11,719 nucleotides of DNA from an uncultured Bacilli bacterium (GTDB lineage Bacteria; Bacillota_I; Bacilli_A; RF39; UBA660): contig CANPWS010000025.1 of NCBI GenBank assembly GCA_947584955.1, forward strand, positions 1 to 11,719, read 5' to 3'. A program made the translations under genes and the position numbers. How positions within the stretch are numbered: position 1 is the first letter of the stretch; each line of letters begins with the position of its first letter. The notes below the pieces were generated by a model that saw nothing but the letters and a program-made list of their open reading frames with translations, was not told where the DNA came from and searched no databases. Below are positions 1 through 6,290 of the stretch, one piece after another.

Positions 1-977
1 TTAGAGGTGCCACTGTTTTAACTAATGTAGGATTATTAAATAATTGGGATGTAAGAAATGTAACAGATATGAGTATGTTGTTTTTAGATGCAGTTAATAT
101 ACGAGAGTTAGATTTAAGCAGTTGGAAAACTGATTCAGTACAAGATATTTATCAAATGTTTGATGGATGTACTAATTTAACCAAAATAGGAGATATAACT
201 AACTGGAATGTATCAAATGTAACTATTTCAGAATATATGTTTAATAAAGCAAAAAATTTGACAAATATAGGAACATTAGCAACTTGGGATGTAAGCAAAG
301 ATAAACATATGGCTGGAATGTTTAAAGAATGTACAAAACTATTTGGACTTGATTTAACAAATTGGAAAACAACTTCTGCAGAGGAGATGGATAACATGTT
401 TTTAAATTATAAAGGATCAGATAGTGTAGGAGATTTAAGTGGATGGGATATATCAAATGTAACAAGATTAGATAATATGTTTTCAAATGCAAGCTTAAAA
501 ATTGTAGGAGATTTAAGTGATTGGAATACAACTAATGTAACAAATATGCATGATATGTTTTCTTACACAAATTTAACAAATATAGGAGATTTAAGTAATT
601 GGAATACCTCAAATGTAACAAATATAAATGGTATGTTTGCATATACAAGTTTAAAAGATATAGGAAATATAAGTAAATGGAATACCTCAAATGTAACAGA
701 TATGCATGAAGTATTTAGAAATACTAATTTTGATAGTTTAGATATAAGTGGATGGAATACAACAAATGTAACAACATTTGAAAAAATGTTTAAAGAAGCA
801 AAATTGCCAAATATGACTTTCAATTTAAAAAATACAACTATACCAGTGATAACAGAAATGTTTAAGAGTGCAACAGGAAATATAACGATAAATTATATAT
901 CTAATTTAGAAGAAATAGCTAAAGAAATGAGCAATCAAAATAGTGCAGTAGTTAAAATGGGAAGTATTTTATCGTAA
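1..977 (+). CDS. BspA-like DUF285 repeat surface protein, C-terminal part (5' end outside window)
   Basis: The reading frame is open from base 3 to the TAA at 975-977, so the gene is cut by the left edge; the ATG at 69 lies inside a repeat and is not its start. The product consists of about ten repeats of 25-27 residues. Each has a core of the form xW[DN][VTI]SNVTxMxxMF (for example NWNTSNVTNINGMF), with tryptophan codons at 45, 123, 204, 285, 360, 444, 522, 600, 678 and 753. This is the DUF285/BspA-like leucine-rich repeat pattern, known from surface proteins of Firmicutes, Bacteroidetes and mycoplasmas, where it serves adhesion or protein binding. The last 60 or so residues are a degenerate repeat and a short tail. 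No LPxTG motif or C-terminal membrane segment is present, so any anchor or signal peptide must lie in the missing N-terminal part. Family assignment is firm; adhesive function is inferred from the family. Confidence 0.9.
   Translation, partial: RGATVLTNVGLLNNWDVRNVTDMSMLFLDAVNIRELDLSSWKTDSVQDIYQMFDGCTNLTKIGDITNWNVSNVTISEYMFNKAKNLTNIGTLATWDVSKDKHMAGMFKECTKLFGLDLTNWKTTSAEEMDNMFLNYKGSDSVGDLSGWDISNVTRLDNMFSNASLKIVGDLSDWNTTNVTNMHDMFSYTNLTNIGDLSNWNTSNVTNINGMFAYTSLKDIGNISKWNTSNVTDMHEVFRNTNFDSLDISGWNTTNVTTFEKMFKEAKLPNMTFNLKNTTIPVITEMFKSATGNITINYISNLEEIAKEMSNQNSAVVKMGSILS
36..800 (+). repeat. Tandem ~78-nt coding repeats of the DUF285 protein
   Basis: Ten coding repeats with a period of 75-81 nt (25-27 codons, usually 26). 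Most have diverged at DNA level, but some neighbours remain very close: the 21 bases at 600-620 recur exactly at 678-698, a shift of 78 nt. Such near-identity points to recent duplication or conversion between adjacent units. Confidence 0.8.
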
Positions 978-999
978 AAATATTATTTATAAATTTTTG

Positions 1000-1032
1000 A
1001 GAATACTATACTTATTATGGTATTCTTTTTTT
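1000..1032 (+). terminator. Intrinsic terminator of the BspA-like gene
   Basis: The arms 1001-1010 (GAATACTATA) and 1016-1025 (TATGGTATTC) form a 10-bp stem with one T-G pair and a 5-nt loop, and A1000 adds a pair to T1026. Seven T residues follow at 1026-1032. It lies 23 nt after the TAA of the repeat protein, separating it from the next gene. Confidence 0.85.
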
Positions 1033-1098
1033 AATATTTTTATCATATAGGTATATTTATCCTTTTCTTTCATTTATATTTATATTGTGAAATTTTCA

Positions 1099-1107
1099 TG
1101 ATATAAT
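1099..1107 (+). promoter_or_regulatory. Extended -10 promoter for the gene at 1133
   Basis: TGATATAAT is a perfect extended -10 (TGn plus TATAAT). No good -35 is visible at 17 bp (TTTATA, 1079-1084), as expected for an extended -10 promoter. The start of transcription would fall near 1114, giving a leader of about 20 nt that contains the ribosome binding site at 1119-1126. Confidence 0.6.
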
Positions 1108-1132
1108 ATTTAATACTTGGATGTGATATGTT

Positions 1133-2338
1133 GTGAACAAAATAAAATTAATTATTTTTATATCAATTTTAATTGTGGTTTTTTCTATAATTGGTTTATT
1201 TATAGTACAAGCTAGTGAAGAAATAAAAACAGAAGAAGATATAATAGAGAGACAAAATAAAATAACTGATAGTAACTTAGTTTATGGTTATACTTTTGAT
1301 AACCCAAATATAATAATAGACCCATATAAAGAAAATTATCAAAGTGTATTAATTATGTTTGAAACAAAAGATTATATTAGTTTAAAAGTAGTAGTAAATG
1401 ATGAATATAACTTTAATACTCCCATTACAAATAGACATTATATAGGAATAGTTAATTTAAAAAATGGAATTAATAATATTAAAATTATATATAATAACGA
1501 AATAAAAGATATAACATTAACAATAAAAGAAGAAGGAAAAAAGATAGATTTTACTAAAGCTAGCATTTTAAAAAATGGTCATTTATTAGTAGGTATAGAT
1601 AAAAAAATAGATAATGATACTAGTGAAGGATTAAGAGAAATAGATGCACTTGGAAAAATATATTATGAATATATAATAGAAGATGGTTATAAATATTTAG
1701 CATGTGAAATAGATGAAGAAAAATTAGCAGTTTTAAGTAAAAATTTAATTATATTAGATAGACAAAATGGAAATATAATAAAAACTATTGATATATCAAA
1801 ATATAATGAAAATTGGGAAACAATAAAATATGAAGATAATAAAATAAAACTTTATACTATAGAAAAAGGAATATCAATTGATTTAGATGGTAATATTGAA
1901 GAATTTACATATAGTTCTGATGAAGATAATATAAATAATGAAATAGATGAATCAACTTATAACGAAAGATTGCAAAACGAAGATGACAGCTTTTTAAAAA
2001 TAGATTGTAATGCTTATTATAATAATAAAAAAGCTGTTAGATTTTCTATAAATAAAGTAACTAAAACAAGTAATAAAAATATATGGCTACTTAAATATAG
2101 TAAAAAAGGAAATTATAATGTAGAGATAAAAAAAGAATTTAATAGAATAGTAGTAAGTTCTAAAGATATAAAAGAGTGTAATTCATATATAATTTTAGAT
2201 AAATTTCCTGGTAAAAAAGTCTATGAATTATGTAATAATACTAATTATATATATACAAGTAATTTAAAAGGTAAATATTCTATTTATTTAAAAATAGGAG
2301 ATAAAGTATATAAAACGGATAAATATATACAGTTCTAA
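1133..2338 (+). CDS. Membrane-anchored arylsulfotransferase-like protein, shortened and probably inactive
   Basis: 401 aa starting at GTG; the start is supported by GGATGTGA (1119-1126, one mismatch to GGAGGTGA) six bases upstream. Residues 5-26 are a hydrophobic N-terminal membrane anchor or signal, so the rest should lie outside the cell. Residues 57-120 resemble the N-terminal Ig-like domain of bacterial arylsulfate sulfotransferases (NPNIIIDPY, then VLIMFETKD, then HYIGIVNLKNGINN). Residues 143-220 resemble the next propeller segment (NGHLLVGID, GLREIDALGKIYYEY, ILDRQNGNIIKTID). In the family as I remember it, a GYHHD-type histidine pair follows this segment; here it reads GYKYL, and only two histidines (H102, H150) occur in the whole protein. 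The C-terminal 60 residues (GKKVYELCN, LKGKYSIYLKIGDKVY) look like a beta-rich tail domain. At 401 aa it is well short of the roughly 600 aa usual for the enzyme. It is therefore probably a non-catalytic derivative, perhaps a binding protein. The family link is from memory of its sequence pattern; function is unknown. Confidence 0.6.
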   Translation: MNKIKLIIFISILIVVFSIIGLFIVQASEEIKTEEDIIERQNKITDSNLVYGYTFDNPNIIIDPYKENYQSVLIMFETKDYISLKVVVNDEYNFNTPITNRHYIGIVNLKNGINNIKIIYNNEIKDITLTIKEEGKKIDFTKASILKNGHLLVGIDKKIDNDTSEGLREIDALGKIYYEYIIEDGYKYLACEIDEEKLAVLSKNLIILDRQNGNIIKTIDISKYNENWETIKYEDNKIKLYTIEKGISIDLDGNIEEFTYSSDEDNINNEIDESTYNERLQNEDDSFLKIDCNAYYNNKKAVRFSINKVTKTSNKNIWLLKYSKKGNYNVEIKKEFNRIVVSSKDIKECNSYIILDKFPGKKVYELCNNTNYIYTSNLKGKYSIYLKIGDKVYKTDKYIQF

Positions 2339-2395
2339 TTATTAAAAAATATTATGTAAAATTTACGTAAAATATATTTATTAATTTTAATTTTG

Positions 2396-2407
2396 TGCTA
2401 TTATAAT
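2396..2407 (+). promoter_or_regulatory. Candidate promoter for the CPBP gene
   Basis: Two overlapping -10 candidates occur: TGCTATTAT (2396-2404, extended -10 type) and TATAAT (2402-2407). Transcription would begin near 2411-2414. That leaves fewer than 10 nt before the ATG at 2421 but a normal leader before the ATG at 2487. No convincing -35 is seen. Short A/T motifs like these arise easily by chance in this DNA. Confidence 0.4.
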
Positions 2408-2486
2408 AATCAATTAGAAAATGAAGATGATGCTATTACTATTTGAATATTCTAAAGATATTACAAAAAAGTTAGGTGGGATAGGC

Positions 2487-3173
2487 ATGACATATATAAA
2501 AAATTTGTTTTTAAGTGTTTTACCAGTAATAAAATATATGGTATTTTCTTATTTAGTAATATTTATAGCATACGTATTTTATTTATTATTAGGTACAAAT
2601 GATGCTAATTATTTTGTTATAAATTATGGATCTTATATTCTTATATTATATAATATAATATATATATTTTATTTAAGAAGAAAAAATATTATTTTATGTA
2701 AGAAAACAAAACCAATATTACCATTTATTATGCTTGGAATATCGTTTGCTTGTTTTTGTAATATGATAATTTTAACAATTAATAAAAATCAGGTTATAGA
2801 TGTAAATATTTATGTTTTAATATTTTCTAGTGCTTTAATTGGTCCAATTGCCGAAGAAAATATATTTAGACATTTACTTGTAAAAAATATAGAAAAATTT
2901 AATAATAAAATATTAACAATTATTATTGCTAGTTTAATATTTGCAGTTATGCATGATGGAATAATAAATATAATATATACTTTTATTTTAGGAATTATAT
3001 TAAATATTATTTATATAAAAAATAAAAATTTATTGTATCCAATAATTGTACACTGTAGTGCAAATTTTATTACACTATTCTTAACTGTATATGATAAAAA
3101 TATTTTAATAATTAGTTTTATTTTACTTGCTATGAGTTTCTTTATTGTAAAAAGAGATTATTTATTGCGATAG
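2487..3173 (+). CDS. CPBP family intramembrane metalloprotease (Abi/CAAX-like)
   Basis: 228 aa from the preferred ATG at 2487, with AGGTGGG (2474-2480) six bases upstream. An in-frame ATG at 2421 would add 22 residues but has no convincing ribosome binding site and sits almost on the predicted transcription start. The protein is a multi-pass membrane protein with several hydrophobic segments. It carries all three CPBP motifs (numbering from 2487): EExxxR as EENIFR (E123, E124, R128), FxxxH as FAVMH (F152, H156) and HxxxN as HCSAN (H189, N193). These residues form the presumed active site of Rce1-type glutamyl/metal proteases embedded in the membrane. Bacterial members cut prenylated or membrane proteins, or act in bacteriocin self-immunity and maturation; no bacteriocin gene is seen nearby, so the substrate is open. 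It lies between two envelope genes and the replication operon and seems to be transcribed alone. Confidence 0.85.
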   Translation: MTYIKNLFLSVLPVIKYMVFSYLVIFIAYVFYLLLGTNDANYFVINYGSYILILYNIIYIFYLRRKNIILCKKTKPILPFIMLGISFACFCNMIILTINKNQVIDVNIYVLIFSSALIGPIAEENIFRHLLVKNIEKFNNKILTIIIASLIFAVMHDGIINIIYTFILGIILNIIYIKNKNLLYPIIVHCSANFITLFLTVYDKNILIISFILLAMSFFIVKRDYLLR

Positions 3174-3177
3174 ATAA

Positions 3178-3206
3178 TTTACTTTATTTTTAAATTATTA
3201 TATAAT
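3178..3206 (+). promoter_or_regulatory. Sigma-A-type promoter of the dnaB-dnaI-dnaE operon
   Basis: TTTACT (3178-3183) and TATAAT (3201-3206) are separated by 17 bp; the -35 matches 4 of 6 and the -10 matches fully. The start of transcription would be near 3213, immediately before the strong ribosome binding site of dnaB (AAAGGGG, 3215-3221). The leader is therefore very short and leaves no room for a riboswitch. Confidence 0.6.
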
Positions 3207-3229
3207 TATATTAGAAAGGGGTTAGTTTT

Positions 3230-4516
3230 ATGGAAAGATATAATATATTACCAGCGGATACTTATATTGTTATTAATAAAAGTATCATTAATAACGAAGA
3301 TAGAAAAATATTAAATATGCTATATCAGCCCATAATAGGACCACTTCCTATAATGCTTTATTTTTCACTTTGGTCTGATTTAGATAAATTAGAGTTGTTA
3401 AGTGAGGAATATACTCATCATCATTTAGTTACAAATATGCATCTTTCATTAGATGAAATAGTAGATGCTAGGTTAAAATTAGAAGCTGTTGGATTAATAA
3501 AAACATATTTTAAAGAAGGATCAATAAATAATTATGTATATGAATTATATTCTCCGCTTAGTGCTTCAGAATTTTTAAATCATCCAATTTTAAATATTGT
3601 ATTATATAATAATACAGGAAAAAAAGAATATGAAAAGATAGTAAGCTACTTTAAAATACCTAGAGTAAATTTAAGTACATATAAAGATATTACAGCTTCA
3701 TTTAGTGATATTTTTACTTCTGTAGCACTTACTTCTTATGAAGTAATTAATGATAATTTGAGGAAAATAAATAAATTAAAACTTGATATCAATACAAATT
3801 TTGATTTTAATTTTTTAGCATCATCGTTTCCTAAGAATATAGATGCTAATAAAGTACTTACAAAAGATAATAGAGAACTTATATTAAATTTGTCTTTTAT
3901 ATATGATATAGATGCAATGAAAATGCAAAATATAATAAAAGGATGTTTTAATGAAAGAGGAACAATAAATAAAGAAGAACTTAGAAAAGCTTGTCGTAAC
4001 TATTATCAATTTGATCATGGTGGAGTGTTACCTAGTGTTACATCTAATTTACAACCAGAATATTTAAGAAAACCAGTTGGTGATAATTCTAATAGAGCTA
4101 AAATGATATATACATTTGAAACCACTACTCCTTACGAATTACTAAAAAGTAAAAATAATGGAATACTACCTACAAAAAGAGATTTAAAATTAGCCGAAGA
4201 TTTAATAATTGATTATTCATTGAAAGCAGGAGTTGTTAATGTACTTTTAGATTATGTCTTAAAAACAAATAATAATAAATTAACAAGATCACTGGTTGAA
4301 ACAATTGCAGGGCAGTGGCAAAGACTCAAAATAGAAACAGTTGAAGATGCGATGGCATTAGCAGAAAAAGAACATAAAAAATATAATAAAAATAAAATAA
4401 TTAAAGAAGAAAAAATAGAAAAAATCCCAGATTGGTTTGATAAAGAAATATCCAAAAAACAAGTTAGTGAAGTTAATAAATCAAAAATTGATGAATTATT
4501 AAAGGAGTATAAATAA
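3230..4516 (+). CDS. dnaB: Replication initiation and membrane attachment protein DnaB (DnaD/DnaB family)
   Basis: 428 aa; the ATG is eight bases after AAAGGGG. This is the Bacilli DnaB, not the helicase called DnaB in E. coli. In Bacillus it works with DnaD and DnaI to load the replicative helicase at oriC and at stalled forks, and it associates with the membrane. Residues 25-115 form the N-terminal winged-helix (DDBH1-like) part, with LYQPIIGPLPIMLYFSLW near 31-48. Residues 296-380 form the C-terminal DDBH2 domain, from TPYELLKSK through ILPTKRDLKLAEDLI to the VETIAGQWQRLKI signature (356-368), equivalent to the family's YxxxIxxxW-type motif. The tail (385-428) is lysine/glutamate-rich and probably flexible. 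Length is close to the Bacillus protein (about 470 aa). The assignment is strengthened by dnaI directly behind it, overlapping by one base. Confidence 0.9.
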   Translation: MERYNILPADTYIVINKSIINNEDRKILNMLYQPIIGPLPIMLYFSLWSDLDKLELLSEEYTHHHLVTNMHLSLDEIVDARLKLEAVGLIKTYFKEGSINNYVYELYSPLSASEFLNHPILNIVLYNNTGKKEYEKIVSYFKIPRVNLSTYKDITASFSDIFTSVALTSYEVINDNLRKINKLKLDINTNFDFNFLASSFPKNIDANKVLTKDNRELILNLSFIYDIDAMKMQNIIKGCFNERGTINKEELRKACRNYYQFDHGGVLPSVTSNLQPEYLRKPVGDNSNRAKMIYTFETTTPYELLKSKNNGILPTKRDLKLAEDLIIDYSLKAGVVNVLLDYVLKTNNNKLTRSLVETIAGQWQRLKIETVEDAMALAEKEHKKYNKNKIIKEEKIEKIPDWFDKEISKKQVSEVNKSKIDELLKEYK

Positions 4517-5436
4517 TGGAAAGTTTGGGAGAATATATAAAGAAAAACTATGGTAATATTTCATATGATTTAGAAAAAGAATTTGATAAATATTATAATG
4601 AAGATGAATTATTTAAAAAGATAGTTAATTCTCTTGATATAGAAAAATCAAAACTTGTTTTAAATACTTCTAAAATTATGGATTCATGTAATGAATTAAA
4701 AAAATGTATGAAGTGTAAAAATATTTTAGAATGTAAAAATGATGTTACAGGATATATATATTATCCAAGTGTTGAAAATGAAGAAGTAGTATTTAGTTAT
4801 GTTATGTGTAAATATCAAAAAAAAATAGAAAAAGATAATTTTTATTTAAAAAATGTAACTTATTTTGAAATGCCTAATGAACTATCTAAAGCTAGTATGA
4901 AAGAAATTGATACAAGTGATGAAAATAGATATGAAACCATAATATGGATTAAAAACTTTATTGATAATTATAAAAAAGGCATTACTAAAAAAGGATTATA
5001 CTTAACAGGAAATTTTGGCTGTGGAAAAACTTATTTATTATGTGCAATGCTAAATGAATTAGCAAAAAAAGGTAGTAAAGTAGCGGTTATATATTATCCA
5101 GAATTTCTAAGAAGTTTAAAATCATCATTTTATGATGAAGATTATAGTTTAAAATTTGAAGAAATAAAAAAAGTAGAATTGTTACTTATTGATGATATTG
5201 GTGCAGAAACTACAACTAGTTGGGGAAGAGATGAGATATTAGGAACAATTTTGCAATATAGAATGCAAGAAGGATTGGTAACATTTTTTACTTCAAATTT
5301 TAATATAAAAGAATTAGAAGAACATTTTGGTATAAGTAAGGATGGAAATGAAAAAGTAAAAGCAAGAAGAATTATAGAAAGAATAAAACAACTTACAGAA
5401 AGTATTGTTATGGTAAGTGAGAATAGGAGAAAGTGA
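4516..5436 (+). CDS. dnaI: Primosomal protein DnaI, AAA+ helicase loader
   Basis: 306 aa. The ATG shares one base with the dnaB stop (TAATG) and follows AAAGGAG at 4501-4507, so translation is coupled. DnaI is the ATPase that loads the replicative helicase ring onto DNA. The N-terminal region (about 1-105) carries a cysteine cluster (C58, C64, C67, C73, C98) matching the zinc-binding helicase-contact domain. The AAA+ part (about 115-306) shows Walker A GNFGCGKT (165-172), Walker B LLLIDDIG (222-229), sensor-1 TSN (259-261), and an arginine-rich segment with R284, R285 and R289 that would hold the sensor-2/arginine-finger residues. All catalytic motifs are intact and the length is near that of Bacillus DnaI (about 311 aa). 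It ends in TGA, overlapping the GTG of the next gene by four bases. Confidence 0.93.
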   Translation: MESLGEYIKKNYGNISYDLEKEFDKYYNEDELFKKIVNSLDIEKSKLVLNTSKIMDSCNELKKCMKCKNILECKNDVTGYIYYPSVENEEVVFSYVMCKYQKKIEKDNFYLKNVTYFEMPNELSKASMKEIDTSDENRYETIIWIKNFIDNYKKGITKKGLYLTGNFGCGKTYLLCAMLNELAKKGSKVAVIYYPEFLRSLKSSFYDEDYSLKFEEIKKVELLLIDDIGAETTTSWGRDEILGTILQYRMQEGLVTFFTSNFNIKELEEHFGISKDGNEKVKARRIIERIKQLTESIVMVSENRRK

Positions 5437-5771
5437 AAAAAATGAAAGAAGAAAAAGAAAAAAAAGAAATTTCAAGGGATTTTGTTGATGAAAAAGGAAG
5501 TAAATCAACACTAATAATTGAAGAGATGAATGGTCAAAAAATAAATTTGAAAAGTAATAGTAAGTATAAATTACAAAAAAATCAAAATGATATGTCTAAT
5601 AAAAAAAATAAAAGCATACTTACTAGAGAAATAGGACCAAAAATAAAAGGTGATAACGTATTTACTAGAGATATTGGTATTAGAAGTCATGGCTTTGCTC
5701 AAGTAGCCTCATTATCTTTTATCGTCGCTTTAGCAGGAATTTTTGTAATGTATTTAATGCTTAGGTACTAA
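5433..5771 (+). CDS. Unknown tail-anchored protein between dnaI and dnaE (first of two)
   Basis: I do not recognise this 112-aa protein. GTG at 5433 overlaps the dnaI stop as GTGA; a GGAG at 5426-5429 is only three bases away, so the ATG at 5442 (12 bases away) is an alternative, and neither spacing is ideal. The N-terminal half is very lysine/glutamate-rich and probably disordered (residues 1-60). Residues 62-73 and 76-87 are a short internal repeat (ILTREIGPKIKG, VFTRDIGIRSHG). A single hydrophobic segment (about 91-110) ends the protein with RY, so it should be a tail-anchored membrane protein with its basic part in the cytoplasm. The tail resembles that of the next gene product. Position in the primosome operon suggests a replication-related role; this is inference only. 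Confidence 0.75.
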   Translation: MKKMKEEKEKKEISRDFVDEKGSKSTLIIEEMNGQKINLKSNSKYKLQKNQNDMSNKKNKSILTREIGPKIKGDNVFTRDIGIRSHGFAQVASLSFIVALAGIFVMYLMLRY

Positions 5772-5776
5772 AATTT

Positions 5777-6277
5777 ATGAAAAATTATATACTTGACTAT
5801 ATTAATGAAAATGAATATAAAAAGAAAGAAAAAGCCATAAAAAAATACAATATGCTAGCGTATAAAAAACTTATTTTTGAGTATTATAACGATTTAAGAG
5901 AAGGCAATTTTCAGGGAGTATGTGTTGAAAGTGATAAACAAAATAAAATTAGTAAATACGAACTTAAATTACCAACAGATAGAATGTTTGCTAATGTTCA
6001 TGGTCCACTTATGCTTCATTATAGTGTATATGAAAATCAGCATATTGTTATGCTTAATACTTTGACGCCAGAAGACGTTTTAACCGAAGGACATATGGAA
6101 GAACTTTCTACTTATAAAGGCGTTATGGTTACCAATTCACATAAAGATAAAGATGTATTTAAAATAAATTTATTTAATGCAATGAATAAAAATGGCTATA
6201 CTAAAATTGCAGGATTGTCATTAATTTTAGTATTATCGATTTTTATGTTTATATTTATATTAATTAGATTTTTATAA
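5777..6277 (+). CDS. Unknown tail-anchored protein between dnaI and dnaE (second of two)
   Basis: I do not recognise this 166-aa protein. The ATG follows the preceding stop after five bases; only a weak TTAGG (5761-5765) precedes it, so it probably depends on translational coupling. Residues 1-40 are charged and helical in character (KKKEKAIKKY). Residues 45-135 look like a folded soluble domain with alternating beta-like stretches (YELKLPTDRMF, IVMLNTLTPEDV, YKGVMVTNSHKDKDVFKINL). Residues 143-165 are one hydrophobic segment ending IRFL at the C-terminus. There is no signal peptide, so the domain should face the cytoplasm. The last 27 residues align without gaps with the end of the preceding protein. 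It is followed by dnaE after 13 nt. Function is unknown. Confidence 0.8.
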   Translation: MKNYILDYINENEYKKKEKAIKKYNMLAYKKLIFEYYNDLREGNFQGVCVESDKQNKISKYELKLPTDRMFANVHGPLMLHYSVYENQHIVMLNTLTPEDVLTEGHMEELSTYKGVMVTNSHKDKDVFKINLFNAMNKNGYTKIAGLSLILVLSIFMFIFILIRFL

Positions 6278-6290
6278 TGGAGGAATATTC

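Noticed and set aside
69..71. ATG as the start of the BspA-like gene
   Set aside because: The frame is open to the left edge and upstream codons encode another repeat unit (NWDVRNVTDM), so this methionine is internal.
36..800. CRISPR-like or satellite repeat array
   Set aside because: The periodicity is in frame, varies by single codons and encodes the DUF285 motif; there are no conserved repeats with unique spacers.
152..823. Open frames on the minus strand opposite the BspA-like repeats
   Set aside because: They are a by-product of the repetitive AT-rich coding sequence, with no ribosome binding sites and no family resemblance.
2421..2486. Longer N-terminus of the CPBP protein from an upstream ATG
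   Set aside because: No good ribosome binding site, too close to the predicted transcription start, and the ATG at 2487 has a clear AGGTGGG at proper spacing.
5434..5436. Mycoplasma-type code with TGA read as tryptophan
   Set aside because: dnaI ends at TGA exactly at its family length and in a GTGA overlap; the tryptophans I checked are TGG and no conserved position needs TGA.
5691..5768. Type IV pilin-like signal (G-F followed by a hydrophobic run)
   Set aside because: It lies at the C-terminus instead of the N-terminus and lacks the conserved glutamate at position 5 after the glycine.
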